In this document: piece after piece, positions 1-6,871 of the stretch
How positions within the stretch are numbered: the stretch's first letter is position 1
Layout: each line of letters begins with the position of its first letter
NCBI GenBank assembly: GCA_016788805.1
Contig: JAEUSE010000001.1
Location: forward strand, 1 to 25,095
Length of the DNA stretch: 25,095 nucleotides
From: Candidatus Doudnabacteria bacterium
GTDB taxonomy: Bacteria; Patescibacteriota; Doudnabacteria; UBA920
Direction of reading: 5' to 3'
The notes under the pieces: generated by a model
The model's input: the letters and a program-made list of their open reading frames with translations, nothing else
Databases searched by the model: none
What the model was told of the DNA's origin: nothing
Program-made: the position numbers and the translations under genes

Positions 1-402
1 GACGTATTCTTGCTTATCCGTCAGTGGGCCGCCGCAGTGATTACAGGCATCGATGGCATGATGCTCCTCGGAGGTTATTTCATCTTCGGATGGCTTTGGC
101 CGGTGGTAGGAAGTGGCATCACGCGGCTGCTTGGTAGAACCATCAGTGTCACTACGGCCGCCAGAACGAGGACGCTTCTTGCGGCCGAAGACCATGGTTT
201 CTAGCTCGGTGATTCTGGCATTCTGGTTTTCGATGATGGCATCATACCTAGCCGTTAGCTCGGCTATGATCTGAGGGCATTGTTTGTGCTCGTCAGTTAT
301 TACATCGAACTTATCCTTCAGCTCATAGTAGAGGCGTTTAAAGTTACGCCCCTCGGTTAGCTTTTGCTTGATCTGTTCGTCGGTGAGTTTGTGCCTGCCC
401 AT
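1..402 (-). CDS. IS66-type transposase, N-terminal 134 residues (runs off left edge)
   Basis: An open frame starts at ATG 402-400 on the minus strand and continues without a stop to base 1, so the gene is cut by the window edge. The translation begins MGRHKLTDEQ, has a helical stretch (about residues 40-70), then FGRKKRPRSGG, a proline-rich linker with HRPKPSEDEI, and CNHCGG near residues 120-125. That order (leucine-zipper-like helix, FGR-R/K-rich motif, then a CxxC zinc-binding site) is the known N-terminal layout of IS66 TnpC transposases; the DDE catalytic part would lie beyond the edge. There is no convincing Shine-Dalgarno sequence. An extended -10 box lies 27 bases upstream. The 64-residue plus-strand frame at 10-204 is an antisense shadow. 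Whether the element is complete cannot be seen. Confidence 0.75.
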   Translation of the reverse strand, partial: MGRHKLTDEQIKQKLTEGRNFKRLYYELKDKFDVITDEHKQCPQIIAELTARYDAIIENQNARITELETMVFGRKKRPRSGGRSDTDGSTKQPRDATSYHRPKPSEDEITSEEHHAIDACNHCGGPLTDKQEYV

Positions 403-429
403 GTTTTTGTTTCTTTATTGTTCATGGTT

Positions 430-438
430 ATTGTAGCA
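430..438 (-). promoter_or_regulatory. Extended -10 box for the IS66-type transposase
   Basis: On the minus strand the sequence reads TGCTACAAT, an extended -10 element (TGN plus a TATAAT-like hexamer). It ends 27 bases before the ATG at 402. No clear -35 box is seen, as expected for extended -10 promoters. The same TGC-TACACT form recurs before the ManC-like gene in this window. Confidence 0.45.
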
Positions 439-479
439 TGACCCCGGCTGGTGAGCAGGCATAACCGTACTCATCCACC

Positions 480-493
480 ACCTTTGCAACATC
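480..493 (+). repeat. Left inverted repeat of the IS481-type element
   Basis: ACCTTTGCAACATC here is the exact reverse complement of 1506-1519. It lies just outside the putative -35 box of the transposase promoter, a normal position for a terminal repeat. Confidence 0.65.
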
Positions 494-494
494 C

Positions 495-524
495 TTGAAC
501 CAAAAACGGTAGGCGTCCTACACT
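495..524 (+). promoter_or_regulatory. Putative transposase promoter (TTGAAC, 18-bp spacer, TACACT)
   Basis: TTGAAC at 495-500 and TACACT at 519-524 are separated by 18 bp, giving a start of transcription near 531. That start would lie downstream of the left arm (508-519) of the inverted repeat that can cover the ribosome binding site, so the element's own transcript would escape the fold. TACACT is also the -10 hexamer before the ManC-like gene at 21997. Confidence 0.45.
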
Positions 525-558
525 GTTAAGTGCTAACCATAACAGAGAGGAGCCTACC
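508..558 (+). promoter_or_regulatory. Leader inverted repeat that can sequester the transposase ribosome binding site
   Basis: Bases 508-514 (GGTAGGC) pair perfectly with 552-558 (GCCTACC), and after a single bulged G at 515, bases 516-519 (TCCT) pair with 548-551 (AGGA). This is an 11-bp stem with one bulge and a 28-base loop. The right arm contains the Shine-Dalgarno AGGA and reaches the base before the ATG at 559. A second, mutually exclusive small hairpin, GTAGG (509-513) with CCTAC (517-521), shares the left arm. Only RNA starting upstream of 508 can form the long stem, which resembles the fold-back protection known from IS10 and IS50. Confidence 0.55.
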
Positions 559-1524
559 ATGGCTTATTCTAGCAATCCTAACTTACCAAAAGCGAGAGCA
601 ATTGCCATGCAATTGCTGGTGCGTGAGCAACTACCCGCAGGGGTAGTTGCGAATAAGTGTGGCGTGCATCGCAGTACGATCTACCGTTGGAAGCGGAAAT
701 GGGATGTCCTAAACCAAGATGTGCAAATGGACAACCCCAACCGGTCCAACCGAGTCTACAGCCGCACCAACCACCTGAGCCGCTGTACTTGGCGTATTCC
801 GACAGCTGCATCGCGTCCATACACTAGCCCCACTGCCATCAGCCCCGAGCTTGTGCGGCTCGTCCTTGCGGTTCGCGCACAGCTGAAACGTTGTGCTGAG
901 GTGGTCTGGCATCACCTCGCCACTGTCCTCGGTGTTTCAGTGTCACTGAGTAGTGTCCGACGCATTCTGTGGCGCTCGGACATTGCCCGTGGCCGAAAGA
1001 ACCGCATCCGCCGAGATAACCCCAGACGGCCAGCGGTGACTGCCCCTGGTGAACTGGTTCAAACCGACACCATCCACCATGTCGATCCGAAGACTGACAG
1101 GCGATTGTACTACTACACGGTCATTGATCTGTTCACCAGGATGACCTACGTCATTCTGGCGCCCAAGCTCCGGCAAGGCATTGCCGCACAGGCCATATTA
1201 GAAGCCCAGAGAGCATGGGGCTTCACAATCTCCATAGTGCAAGCAGACAATGGTCCCGAGTACGGACGCTACTTTGAACAGGTCATGAAGTAGCACGACA
1301 TACCAACCAGACACAGTAGGCTCCACCGCCCCAATGACAATGCCCACATTGAACGCTTTAACCGCACCATCCAAGAAGAATGCATTGGGCATTCCTGGGA
1401 CAGGAGCGTACCGCTCCCGTCCCAGCAAGCCAAGCTTTGCGCTTGGCTTGGGTACTACAACACACAAAGAGTACACTTAGGGATACATATGTTGACGCCT
1501 ATGCAGATGTTGCAAAGGTCTTGA
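559..1524 (+). pseudogene. IS481-type DDE transposase interrupted by an in-frame TAG
   Basis: The frame opens at ATG 559 behind AGAGAGGAG. Residues about 8-45 form a helix-turn-helix (GVHRSTIYRWKRKW), a second DNA-binding part follows, and the rve/DDE core begins near residue 160. Catalytic residues are D170 (QTDTIHH), D230 (QADNGPEYG) and E265 (NAHIERFNRT), with 34 residues between the last two. A TAG at 1291-1293 (codon 245) falls between D230 and E265. The same frame continues through the conserved C-terminal motif and ends at TGA 1522-1524, giving 321 codons if the TAG were sense. Relatives usually have glutamate here (a lysine-Glu-His run before the SR.RPNDNAHIERF segment), so one G-to-T change of GAG is the simplest cause. 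The 244-residue product would lack the catalytic glutamate and be inactive as a transposase. Confidence 0.8.
1506..1519 (+). repeat. Right inverted repeat of the IS481-type element
   Basis: GATGTTGCAAAGGT is the exact reverse complement of 480-493 and overlaps the final transposase codons. It lies 40 bases upstream of the -10 box of the next gene, so insertion may have replaced that gene's original upstream region. Confidence 0.65.
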
Positions 1525-1559
1525 GTTCTCTACGCAATTTATAAAATGAGAAAATATAG

Positions 1560-1565
1560 TATAAT
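1560..1565 (+). promoter_or_regulatory. Consensus -10 box, leaderless-type, for the gene at 1573
   Basis: TATAAT lies 7 bases before the ATG at 1573, so transcription would begin at or next to the A of the start codon. No good -35 hexamer is present at 16-18 bp. The upstream in-frame ATG at 1546 would lie before this promoter, which argues for the 1573 start. Confidence 0.5.
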
Positions 1566-1572
1566 ATACTTT

Positions 1573-2532
1573 ATGGTAAAACCCAGAGAGCTCTCGCTTA
1601 AAGAAAAAATCCAGGTCCGTAAAAAGCTACCCCGCACGCTAGGGCTCGCGTCCCTAGCCTTAACGGGATTGCTGCCCTTTATGGCACATGAGCATTTTGA
1701 TAACAAGCAAGAATATGCTGACCAAGCAAGGGCCGCTAAAGCCAAAGTAGTAGCCGCACAAGCCGTCCACGAAACTGCATCTGCCAGAGCGGCTGAAGAA
1801 CAAGTGGCAAATATGCAACAAAAAGTGCGACATAGTCTTTTCTTTGGCTATGGCTATGCGGCACTTGCTGCGATGCAGGCGCTTGGTCTTGCGGGGAGTG
1901 AGCGTCGAGTTTGGCGCGGTATACACCTTGCTACCTCGCGAAAAGGCCAGGTGATGATGGGTGGTCTTCTGCCGCGGTTGAATATTGAGAGTAGTCTGCC
2001 CGCAAGACCGACCTTTAGGAAGAAGATGGCAGAAGATAGGTATGCTTCAGCTACAGGAGGGTCCGCCATGCCTGAAGGTATTAAAGACTCTATCCACGGT
2101 GCGTTTTATAAGTTGGAGCGCGTTAAGTATGACAGGGAAAAGCCACTTCAAGGTAACAATGCTTTTGTTGGTGCGCTTGGCGCGACCGCACATGCGCTGG
2201 AGAGTCTAGGCGATGCGGAGAGTGCATGGAGTGGTGAGTTACTGGCCTCACCGTTTTATAAAGTCGGTTCTCGTGCCCCGGGTTTGCGAGCAGTATCTTC
2301 ACGCAGACTTTCCGGTCTTCGGACGGAATCAGAGTGCAGAACGAACAATCTTGTGACAGACTTGAGTGCACTTGATTTAGTATTTCCGATACAAGAGGGC
2401 GACCCGGTTGACCCAGCGGCAAACGGTGGTTGGGGTGAGTATATAGGTGGTTTAAGCCGCAGTAAAATCAAAACAGTAGAGCTTGTTTACGATTGCCTCG
2501 TAGCAGCACATCGCGCCGGTGTCTCAAGATAA
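1573..2532 (+). CDS. Hypothetical membrane-associated protein, 319 aa
   Basis: I do not recognise a family. The start at 1573 (MVKPRELS) is preferred to 1546 because a consensus -10 box lies only 7 bases before it. The N-terminus is basic (residues 1-23, many Lys/Arg) and is followed by a hydrophobic stretch, about residues 24-36 (GLASLALTGLLPFMA). Next comes an alanine- and glutamine-rich helical region (about 42-85) likely to form a coiled coil, and a second hydrophobic segment (about 87-105, containing FFGYGYAALAAMQALGLAG). The C-terminal 200 residues look soluble, with no motif I can name; the last 40 are conserved-looking (GGWGEYIGG, then a helix to the end). No signal cleavage site is evident. 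The gene stands alone between the IS element and the convergent reductase gene. It may be lineage-specific. Confidence 0.6.
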   Translation: MVKPRELSLKEKIQVRKKLPRTLGLASLALTGLLPFMAHEHFDNKQEYADQARAAKAKVVAAQAVHETASARAAEEQVANMQQKVRHSLFFGYGYAALAAMQALGLAGSERRVWRGIHLATSRKGQVMMGGLLPRLNIESSLPARPTFRKKMAEDRYASATGGSAMPEGIKDSIHGAFYKLERVKYDREKPLQGNNAFVGALGATAHALESLGDAESAWSGELLASPFYKVGSRAPGLRAVSSRRLSGLRTESECRTNNLVTDLSALDLVFPIQEGDPVDPAANGGWGEYIGGLSRSKIKTVELVYDCLVAAHRAGVSR

Positions 2533-2608
2533 AGTGGCAGCAGCACTTAAAACCATACAGTACCGGTATTAACGATTTACATACGTACGTTTAACGATGC
2601 GGATGTAG

Positions 2609-3538
2609 TTAGCGGGAGCGCCAGTCAGAGACGACGTCGGCTATGGTGGTGTCGAGGCTAAGCTCGGGTTGCCAACCGGTGTGAGCAGAGATCTTGTCGT
2701 GGCTACCATAGATGTCTGGTGTGTCCGAGGGGCGCATGCGAGCTGGGTCCTGTTCGACTGTAACTTGCGAAGCGGCTTTTGCCAGAATGAGGTCCAACAT
2801 TTCCTGGCCGCTGTGGCTTTGGCCAGAGCAGATATTATATGTTTCACCGGAGCGACCCTTTTCGAGCAGTAAGCGGTAAGCGCGTGCTATGTCACGCACA
2901 TCGGTATAATCGCGTTTGGCTTCCAGATTGCCCACCATGACTTTGTTGGCTGCACCCCGTTCGACGTCGATTACCTGCTTGGTAAGGTCGGGCACTAAAA
3001 AGCCCAAGTTCTGGCCCGGTCCAATGTGGTTAAATGGCCGAGCGATTACCACCTCGAAGCCGCGCGTCGTGTAGTATTTGCCCATTTCTTCTTGGCCGAT
3101 TTTACTGACAGCATACGGTGAATTGGACAGCACGGGGGACTGCTCAGTTATGGGCAAATCTGCATTTGAATCATACAAAGACCCACTGCTAACGACGATA
3201 AACTTTGGTTTTACGCCTTGCTTTGTAGCTTCTTCAAATAGGTTAACCTCTAGCCCAACATTGGTTGCGACGTAGAGGAGCGGTTGGTCAAACGAGGGGC
3301 CAACAGCAGCCATACCAGCCAAGTGAATTACGCCCTCAACATCCTGAAAGTCTATGTTGGCGACTTCCTCTGGTTTGCTTAAGTCAGCAACGATATATTT
3401 ATACAAGCCTTCGGGCTCTTTCATACCGGGCAGCACCGGGCCACCGACGCCTATAACATCGTAGCCAGCTGCGGACAACTCTTTTACTAAATGATTGCCA
3501 ACAAATCCGTTGGCGCCTGTGACGATAATTTTGCTCAT
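2609..3538 (-). CDS. rmd: NAD(P)-dependent GDP-deoxyhexose reductase, Rmd-like (extended SDR)
   Basis: This 309-residue protein has an N-terminal Rossmann motif, TGANGFVG (residues 7-14), and the SDR catalytic set S118/S119, Y142 and K146 (YAVSK). Downstream, RPFNHIGPGQ, VGNLEAKRDYTDVRD and YNICSG closely match GDP-6-deoxy-D-mannose reductases (Rmd) and their 4,6-dehydratase relatives. The predicted reaction is reduction of GDP-4-keto-6-deoxy-mannose to GDP-D-rhamnose in the cytoplasm. The start is placed at ATG 3538 because a promoter (TTGCGA, 17 bp, TGTCATACT) ends 6 bases before it; an earlier in-frame ATG at 3586 would put the promoter inside the gene. It follows the GT4 gene at 3595-4761 on the same strand but has its own promoter. 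A UDP- or dTDP-sugar epimerase remains possible. No gmd is seen in the window. Confidence 0.72.
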   Translation of the reverse strand: MSKIIVTGANGFVGNHLVKELSAAGYDVIGVGGPVLPGMKEPEGLYKYIVADLSKPEEVANIDFQDVEGVIHLAGMAAVGPSFDQPLLYVATNVGLEVNLFEEATKQGVKPKFIVVSSGSLYDSNADLPITEQSPVLSNSPYAVSKIGQEEMGKYYTTRGFEVVIARPFNHIGPGQNLGFLVPDLTKQVIDVERGAANKVMVGNLEAKRDYTDVRDIARAYRLLLEKGRSGETYNICSGQSHSGQEMLDLILAKAASQVTVEQDPARMRPSDTPDIYGSHDKISAHTGWQPELSLDTTIADVVSDWRSR

Positions 3539-3544
3539 GCCGGT

Positions 3545-3573
3545 AGTATGACAGACGTCGCTATACGTCGCAA
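3545..3573 (-). promoter_or_regulatory. Promoter of the rmd-like gene, leaderless
   Basis: Minus strand: -35 TTGCGA (3573-3568), 17-bp spacer, -10 CATACT (3550-3545) with an upstream TGT making an extended -10. The -10 ends 6 bases before ATG 3538, so the mRNA would begin at about the start codon. No Shine-Dalgarno sequence is present. Confidence 0.55.
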
Positions 3574-3594
3574 TAAACCGTATCAATATACTAG

Positions 3595-4761
3595 CTAGCG
3601 TGTGCTGCTGAGCTGCTCAAGAGCTGCGGCAACAATGCGCGCATTCTCTTCCCAGCTATATGCTTGCAGCCTTTCTCGTCCACTGCGAATAAGCTTTTGT
3701 TGCAGCTTTTCGTCCGAAAGCAGCAGGGCTAGTTTTTCTGCAATATCTGTCGGGTTTTCTTTATCGAAATATAGCACTGCGTCTTTGGCGACCTCACGGA
3801 ACACAGGTATATCACTAGTGGCAACGGGCACATCGTACTGCATGGCTTCAAAAATGGGCATACCAAAGCCTTCATAATGTGACGGCATAGTAAAACAGCG
3901 AGCGTTAGAATAGAGGGCAATTTTTTCTTCGTCACTGATATAACCTGTTTGAATTATATTGCACCCTGCACGAATTGCGGCTGCAATTGCTTCGAGTATT
4001 TCCTCGTCTTTCCAGCCTTTGCCACCGGCGAGTACTAGCGAGTAGGCGTCACGTATTTCCTGTGGCAATAGCGCGTATGACTCCACGAGCTGTTTGATAT
4101 TTTTGCGCGGTTCAATCGTACCTAAATAGAGAATATACTTGTTGGCTTGAATACCGAGACTGGATAAGCGTTCGGGAATCGTATCGCTTCTAATGACAGT
4201 ATCAGCAACTGGTGGTATGGGTGTAACGATTATTTCTGCACGCATGTCTGGGTAGTAATGCAGTAGACGTTGTTTTGTGAACTCTGAGATGGTGATGATG
4301 AGGTCGGCTGAGTTGATTGAAGGTGGGCAAAACCTTCGTAGGTAAGTAAGGTTAACAGGCTGAGTGAACTCAGGGCAATCTAGAAAGCTCAGGTCATACA
4401 CAGCGAGAGCTATCTTGCGTCTACGGATTGCCCGGAGTGCAACGTAGTTCGTGTAAAACACAATGTCAGCTGACCTGGTCGAGGTAAAAAGCTCAAGGGG
4501 CGGCTGAAAACCAAGCCGTCTAGTGACCGACAAGATTTTACCTGGAATCAGTAATATCTTGCGGAACGTAACACCAGGAATGCTTGGAGTCTTCTTGTGG
4601 TTAGTATTGAGAAAGTCGAAGTAATAACCATGCAGATTTTTGCCGTTGGCTTGTTCTCCAAGCTTCCGAATCAAAAAGTCGACATAATACCCAATCCCAG
4701 TTTTGGTATTATCAATCATCGGTGATGCTTCAAAAAGTATATCTAGCGATTTATTACGCAT
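3595..4761 (-). CDS. GT4-family glycosyltransferase
   Basis: The 388-residue length is typical of GT4 (GT-B fold) enzymes, which transfer a sugar from a nucleotide donor with retention of configuration. Features seen: an N-terminal acceptor-side GTGIGYY-like loop (residues 20-25), a donor-side opening LYLGTIEPRKN (211-221, with R219 and K220 as expected phosphate contacts), a glycine-rich VLAGGKGW, and the EGFGMPIFE signature with E297 and E305. The pattern resembles mannosyl- and rhamnosyltransferases of O-antigen loci (WbaZ/WbpY-like). It is divergent from wzm across an 81-base gap, each side with its own promoter, and upstream of rmd on the same strand. No signal peptide or membrane segment is visible, so it would work at the inner face of the membrane. 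The donor sugar cannot be read from sequence; GDP-mannose or GDP-rhamnose fits the context. Confidence 0.85.
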   Translation of the reverse strand: MRNKSLDILFEASPMIDNTKTGIGYYVDFLIRKLGEQANGKNLHGYYFDFLNTNHKKTPSIPGVTFRKILLIPGKILSVTRRLGFQPPLELFTSTRSADIVFYTNYVALRAIRRRKIALAVYDLSFLDCPEFTQPVNLTYLRRFCPPSINSADLIITISEFTKQRLLHYYPDMRAEIIVTPIPPVADTVIRSDTIPERLSSLGIQANKYILYLGTIEPRKNIKQLVESYALLPQEIRDAYSLVLAGGKGWKDEEILEAIAAAIRAGCNIIQTGYISDEEKIALYSNARCFTMPSHYEGFGMPIFEAMQYDVPVATSDIPVFREVAKDAVLYFDKENPTDIAEKLALLLSDEKLQQKLIRSGRERLQAYSWEENARIVAAALEQLSSTR

Positions 4762-4770
4762 ACTGCACTA

Positions 4771-4779
4771 ATAGTATCA
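4771..4779 (-). promoter_or_regulatory. Extended -10 promoter of the GT4 gene
   Basis: Minus strand TGATACTAT is an extended -10 element ending 9 bases before ATG 4761, so the leader would be only a few bases. No convincing -35 box or Shine-Dalgarno sequence is seen. Confidence 0.45.
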
Positions 4780-4803
4780 CGGGAGTTGGCGGGGGTCGCT
4801 ACC

Positions 4804-4832
4804 TTGCTGTGGACATAGTTTAAGGGTAGAAT
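4804..4832 (+). promoter_or_regulatory. Promoter of the wzm-wzt operon
   Basis: TTGCTG (4804-4809), a 17-bp spacer and TAGAAT (4827-4832) end 10 bases before ATG 4843. The transcript would have a leader of only about 3 bases and no Shine-Dalgarno sequence. The operon it drives extends to 10397. Confidence 0.55.
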
Positions 4833-4842
4833 TGATTGGTAC

Positions 4843-5646
4843 ATGCAAAAATTACGAGAGAAGTATCACTATCCACGTATCTTACTACGCGAGTTGGTGA
4901 AGACAGATTTTAAGCTTCGGTATCAAGGATCAACCCTTGGATACTTGTGGTCATTACTTCGACCGCTCTTTATGTTCACCATCTTGTATCTAGTTTTTGT
5001 TAAATTCTTAAAGATTAATAACAAGGTTGAGCACCCTGCCGTGTATCTACTGCTAGGTATCGTGCTTTGGAACTACTTTGTCGAGGTAACGACAGGAAGT
5101 ATCACTGCCATTGTTGGTAAGGGTGACTTGATGCGCAAGATCAACTTCCCAAAGTACGTTATTATCCTCGCCGGGTCAGCTAGCGCGCTCATCAATCTAG
5201 GGCTTAACTTTATTGTGATTGCTATATTCATGTTTATTAACCATGTGGATTTGACGGTTTACGCATTATTAATAATCCCGCTCGTGCTACAACTTTTCAT
5301 TCTTTCGCTCGGTGTAGCATTCTGGTTGAGCGCGCTCTTTGTCAAGTTGCGCGATGTCATATACATATGGGATGTTGTGACTCAAGCAGGGTTCTACTTA
5401 ACTCCTGTGCTATACCTAATCACGCTACTACCCGACAGACTTGCTAGACTGTCAGTTTTGAACCCAATGGCCCAAATCATTCAAGATGCACGGTACGGAC
5501 TCGTGACGAAGCAATCAGCCACCATGGCCAGCTATTGGGAAAACGCCCTAGTATGGCTAATCCCCATCCTACTATGCTTGATTATATTCGCAACTGGTGC
5601 TCTGTATTTCCGCTCCCAGTCCAAGAAGTTTGCGGAGGAGGTCTAA
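4843..5646 (+). CDS. wzm: ABC-2 polysaccharide export permease (Wzm/TagG-like)
   Basis: This is a 267-residue integral membrane protein with about six hydrophobic segments and the family N-terminus: an amphipathic region rich in Arg/Lys, then LKTDFKLRYQGSTLGYLWSLLRP-type sequence (residues 17-41) seen in Wzm, TagG and KpsM. It forms the transmembrane channel of an ABC exporter for completed, lipid-linked polysaccharide, moving it from the cytoplasmic to the outer face. It is the first gene of an operon; the partner ATPase starts 5 bases after its stop, and its last codons supply the strong GGAGGAGG ribosome site of that gene. Length is normal for the family. In a cell expected to be monoderm, the substrate may be a teichoic-acid-like or capsule-like glycan rather than an LPS O chain. 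Confidence 0.88.
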   Translation: MQKLREKYHYPRILLRELVKTDFKLRYQGSTLGYLWSLLRPLFMFTILYLVFVKFLKINNKVEHPAVYLLLGIVLWNYFVEVTTGSITAIVGKGDLMRKINFPKYVIILAGSASALINLGLNFIVIAIFMFINHVDLTVYALLIIPLVLQLFILSLGVAFWLSALFVKLRDVIYIWDVVTQAGFYLTPVLYLITLLPDRLARLSVLNPMAQIIQDARYGLVTKQSATMASYWENALVWLIPILLCLIIFATGALYFRSQSKKFAEEV

Positions 5647-5650
5647 CATA

Positions 5651-6871
5651 ATGTCGGAAAAACAACCAGACAAACAAATCGCAATTCGCGTAGACCACGT
5701 TAGCAAAAATTTTGTTCTGCCACACGAAAGAGTCACGAGCGTTAAGAGCGCGTTCGTAAAACTCTTCAAGAAAAAGGACAAGAGTAAAGAAGTGCAGCAT
5801 GCTTTGCGTGATATCAACTTTGAGGTGCAAGAAGGTGAATTCTTCGGCATAGTTGGGCGTAATGGTTCGGGCAAAAGCACACTACTCAAAATACTTGCGA
5901 ACATCTATCTGCCAACAAAAGGCAAAATCTATACTCGCGGAAAACTTGTGCCATTCATCGAGCTAGGTGTTGGTTTCAACCCAGAGCTTACTGGTCGAGA
6001 AAATGTGTACTTGAATGGGGCGCTACTTGGTTTTAACACTAAGGAGATTGACGCAATCTACGACGAAATCGTTTCCTTTGCCGAGCTTGAAGACTTCATG
6101 GACCAGAAGCTAAAGAATTACAGCTCGGGCATGCAAGTCCGCCTTGCCTTCTCGATGGCCACTCGTTCTGAAGCCGACATACTGCTAATCGACGAAGTAC
6201 TGGCTGTTGGCGACGCCGAATTCCAGCGCAAATGTTTTAATTATTTTCATGAGCTCAAACGCAAAAAGAAAACGGTAATCTTCGTAAGCCACGATATGAA
6301 CGCAGTACGCGAATATTGCGATCGAGCCATACTCATCGAGTCAAGTAGGGCTCAACAGATGGGCACTGCTGACGCAATCGCCCAACTCTACACGAGACTT
6401 TTCATTGAATCGACCAACAAAGATGATGATGCGGCGAAAAATCCTGATTTGCGCTGGGGTACCAAAGAAGTGTCCTACACGAGCATAGCTGTCACGCCTC
6501 GTGTTCTATCAGACGAGGAGTATCTCCAGATCAAACTAGTTGCTACTGCCGCCAAAGACATCGAGGGAGCTGTGTTTGGCGTTAGGGTGCGTAATGCGGC
6601 TGGGCTTGGCCTTCTTGGTACGAACTCAAAGCTTCTCAAGCGTCCCGTTCCCCCGCTTAAAGCTGGCGAGACCATTAAGCTTGAATGGAGAGTCCCGAAT
6701 GTATTTAAGGACGGCAAGTATTCGGTTGATCCAGCCATCACTCTACAAGATGGTGAGATATGCGATTGGTGGGACGATGCAGCGACATTTACTACTAAAA
6801 AAAATGATCACATTCCATATGTCATTGCACCTGATATTGAAATGACCATAACAATAGCAAACCAGTCATGA
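5651..6871 (+). CDS. wzt: ABC exporter ATPase with C-terminal carbohydrate-binding domain (Wzt-like)
   Basis: The start is ATG 5651, preceded at 9 bases by GGAGGAGGT; an in-frame ATG at 5597 lies inside wzm and adds only unrelated residues. The 407-residue protein has an ATPase domain (about 1-245) with Walker A GRNGSGKST (K75), signature YSSGMQV (S158-G160), and Walker B ILLIDE (D181, E182) followed by the H-loop FVSHD. Residues about 265-405 form a separate beta-rich domain (GAVFGVRVRNAAG, then a LEWRVPNVFKDGKYSV segment) like the Wzt C-terminal module. In E. coli O9a-type systems that module recognises the terminal, often methylated, sugar that stops chain growth. The next gene is an FkbM methyltransferase, a sensible source of such a cap. 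It overlaps that gene by ATGA. Confidence 0.9.
   Translation: MSEKQPDKQIAIRVDHVSKNFVLPHERVTSVKSAFVKLFKKKDKSKEVQHALRDINFEVQEGEFFGIVGRNGSGKSTLLKILANIYLPTKGKIYTRGKLVPFIELGVGFNPELTGRENVYLNGALLGFNTKEIDAIYDEIVSFAELEDFMDQKLKNYSSGMQVRLAFSMATRSEADILLIDEVLAVGDAEFQRKCFNYFHELKRKKKTVIFVSHDMNAVREYCDRAILIESSRAQQMGTADAIAQLYTRLFIESTNKDDDAAKNPDLRWGTKEVSYTSIAVTPRVLSDEEYLQIKLVATAAKDIEGAVFGVRVRNAAGLGLLGTNSKLLKRPVPPLKAGETIKLEWRVPNVFKDGKYSVDPAITLQDGEICDWWDDAATFTTKKNDHIPYVIAPDIEMTITIANQS

Larger units (their letters stand above)
480..1519 (+). mobile_element. IS481-family insertion sequence, about 1.04 kb, transposase interrupted
   Basis: A DDE transposase frame (559-1524) is bracketed by a perfect 14-bp inverted repeat at 480-493 and 1506-1519. 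The resulting length, about 1040 bp, fits the usual IS481 range (roughly 0.95-1.3 kb). The right repeat overlaps the last codons of the transposase, which is common in compact elements. No target-site duplication is obvious just outside the repeats, so the exact ends are provisional: the repeats could be slightly inside the true termini, or the duplication may have decayed. The element sits between an IS66-type gene and the promoter of the gene at 1573, so this is a mobile-element hot spot beside the polysaccharide locus. Confidence 0.65.

Noticed and set aside
10..204. 64-residue plus-strand frame at the left edge
   Set aside because: Antisense to the IS66-type transposase, which has clear family motifs on the other strand.
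559..1293. TAG as a sense codon or programmed readthrough in the transposase
   Set aside because: TAG ends other intact genes in the window (hydrolase, phosphomannomutase, glmS), and no readthrough context or downstream structure is clear, so a point mutation is simpler.
578..1476. Minus-strand frames of 68-92 residues inside the IS481-type element
   Set aside because: All are antisense to the transposase, with no starts or motifs of their own.
470..1535. Target-site duplication around the 14-bp repeats
   Set aside because: Flanking bases (ending CATCC on the left, beginning CTTGAG on the right) do not match each other.
2533..2563. AAGTG/CACTT hairpin after the orphan gene as an intrinsic terminator
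   Set aside because: The stem is only 5 bp, with no U-run; it is too weak to call.
5597..5650. Longer wzt start at ATG 5597
   Set aside because: It lies inside wzm; ATG 5651 has a strong GGAGGAGGT ribosome site at the right distance.
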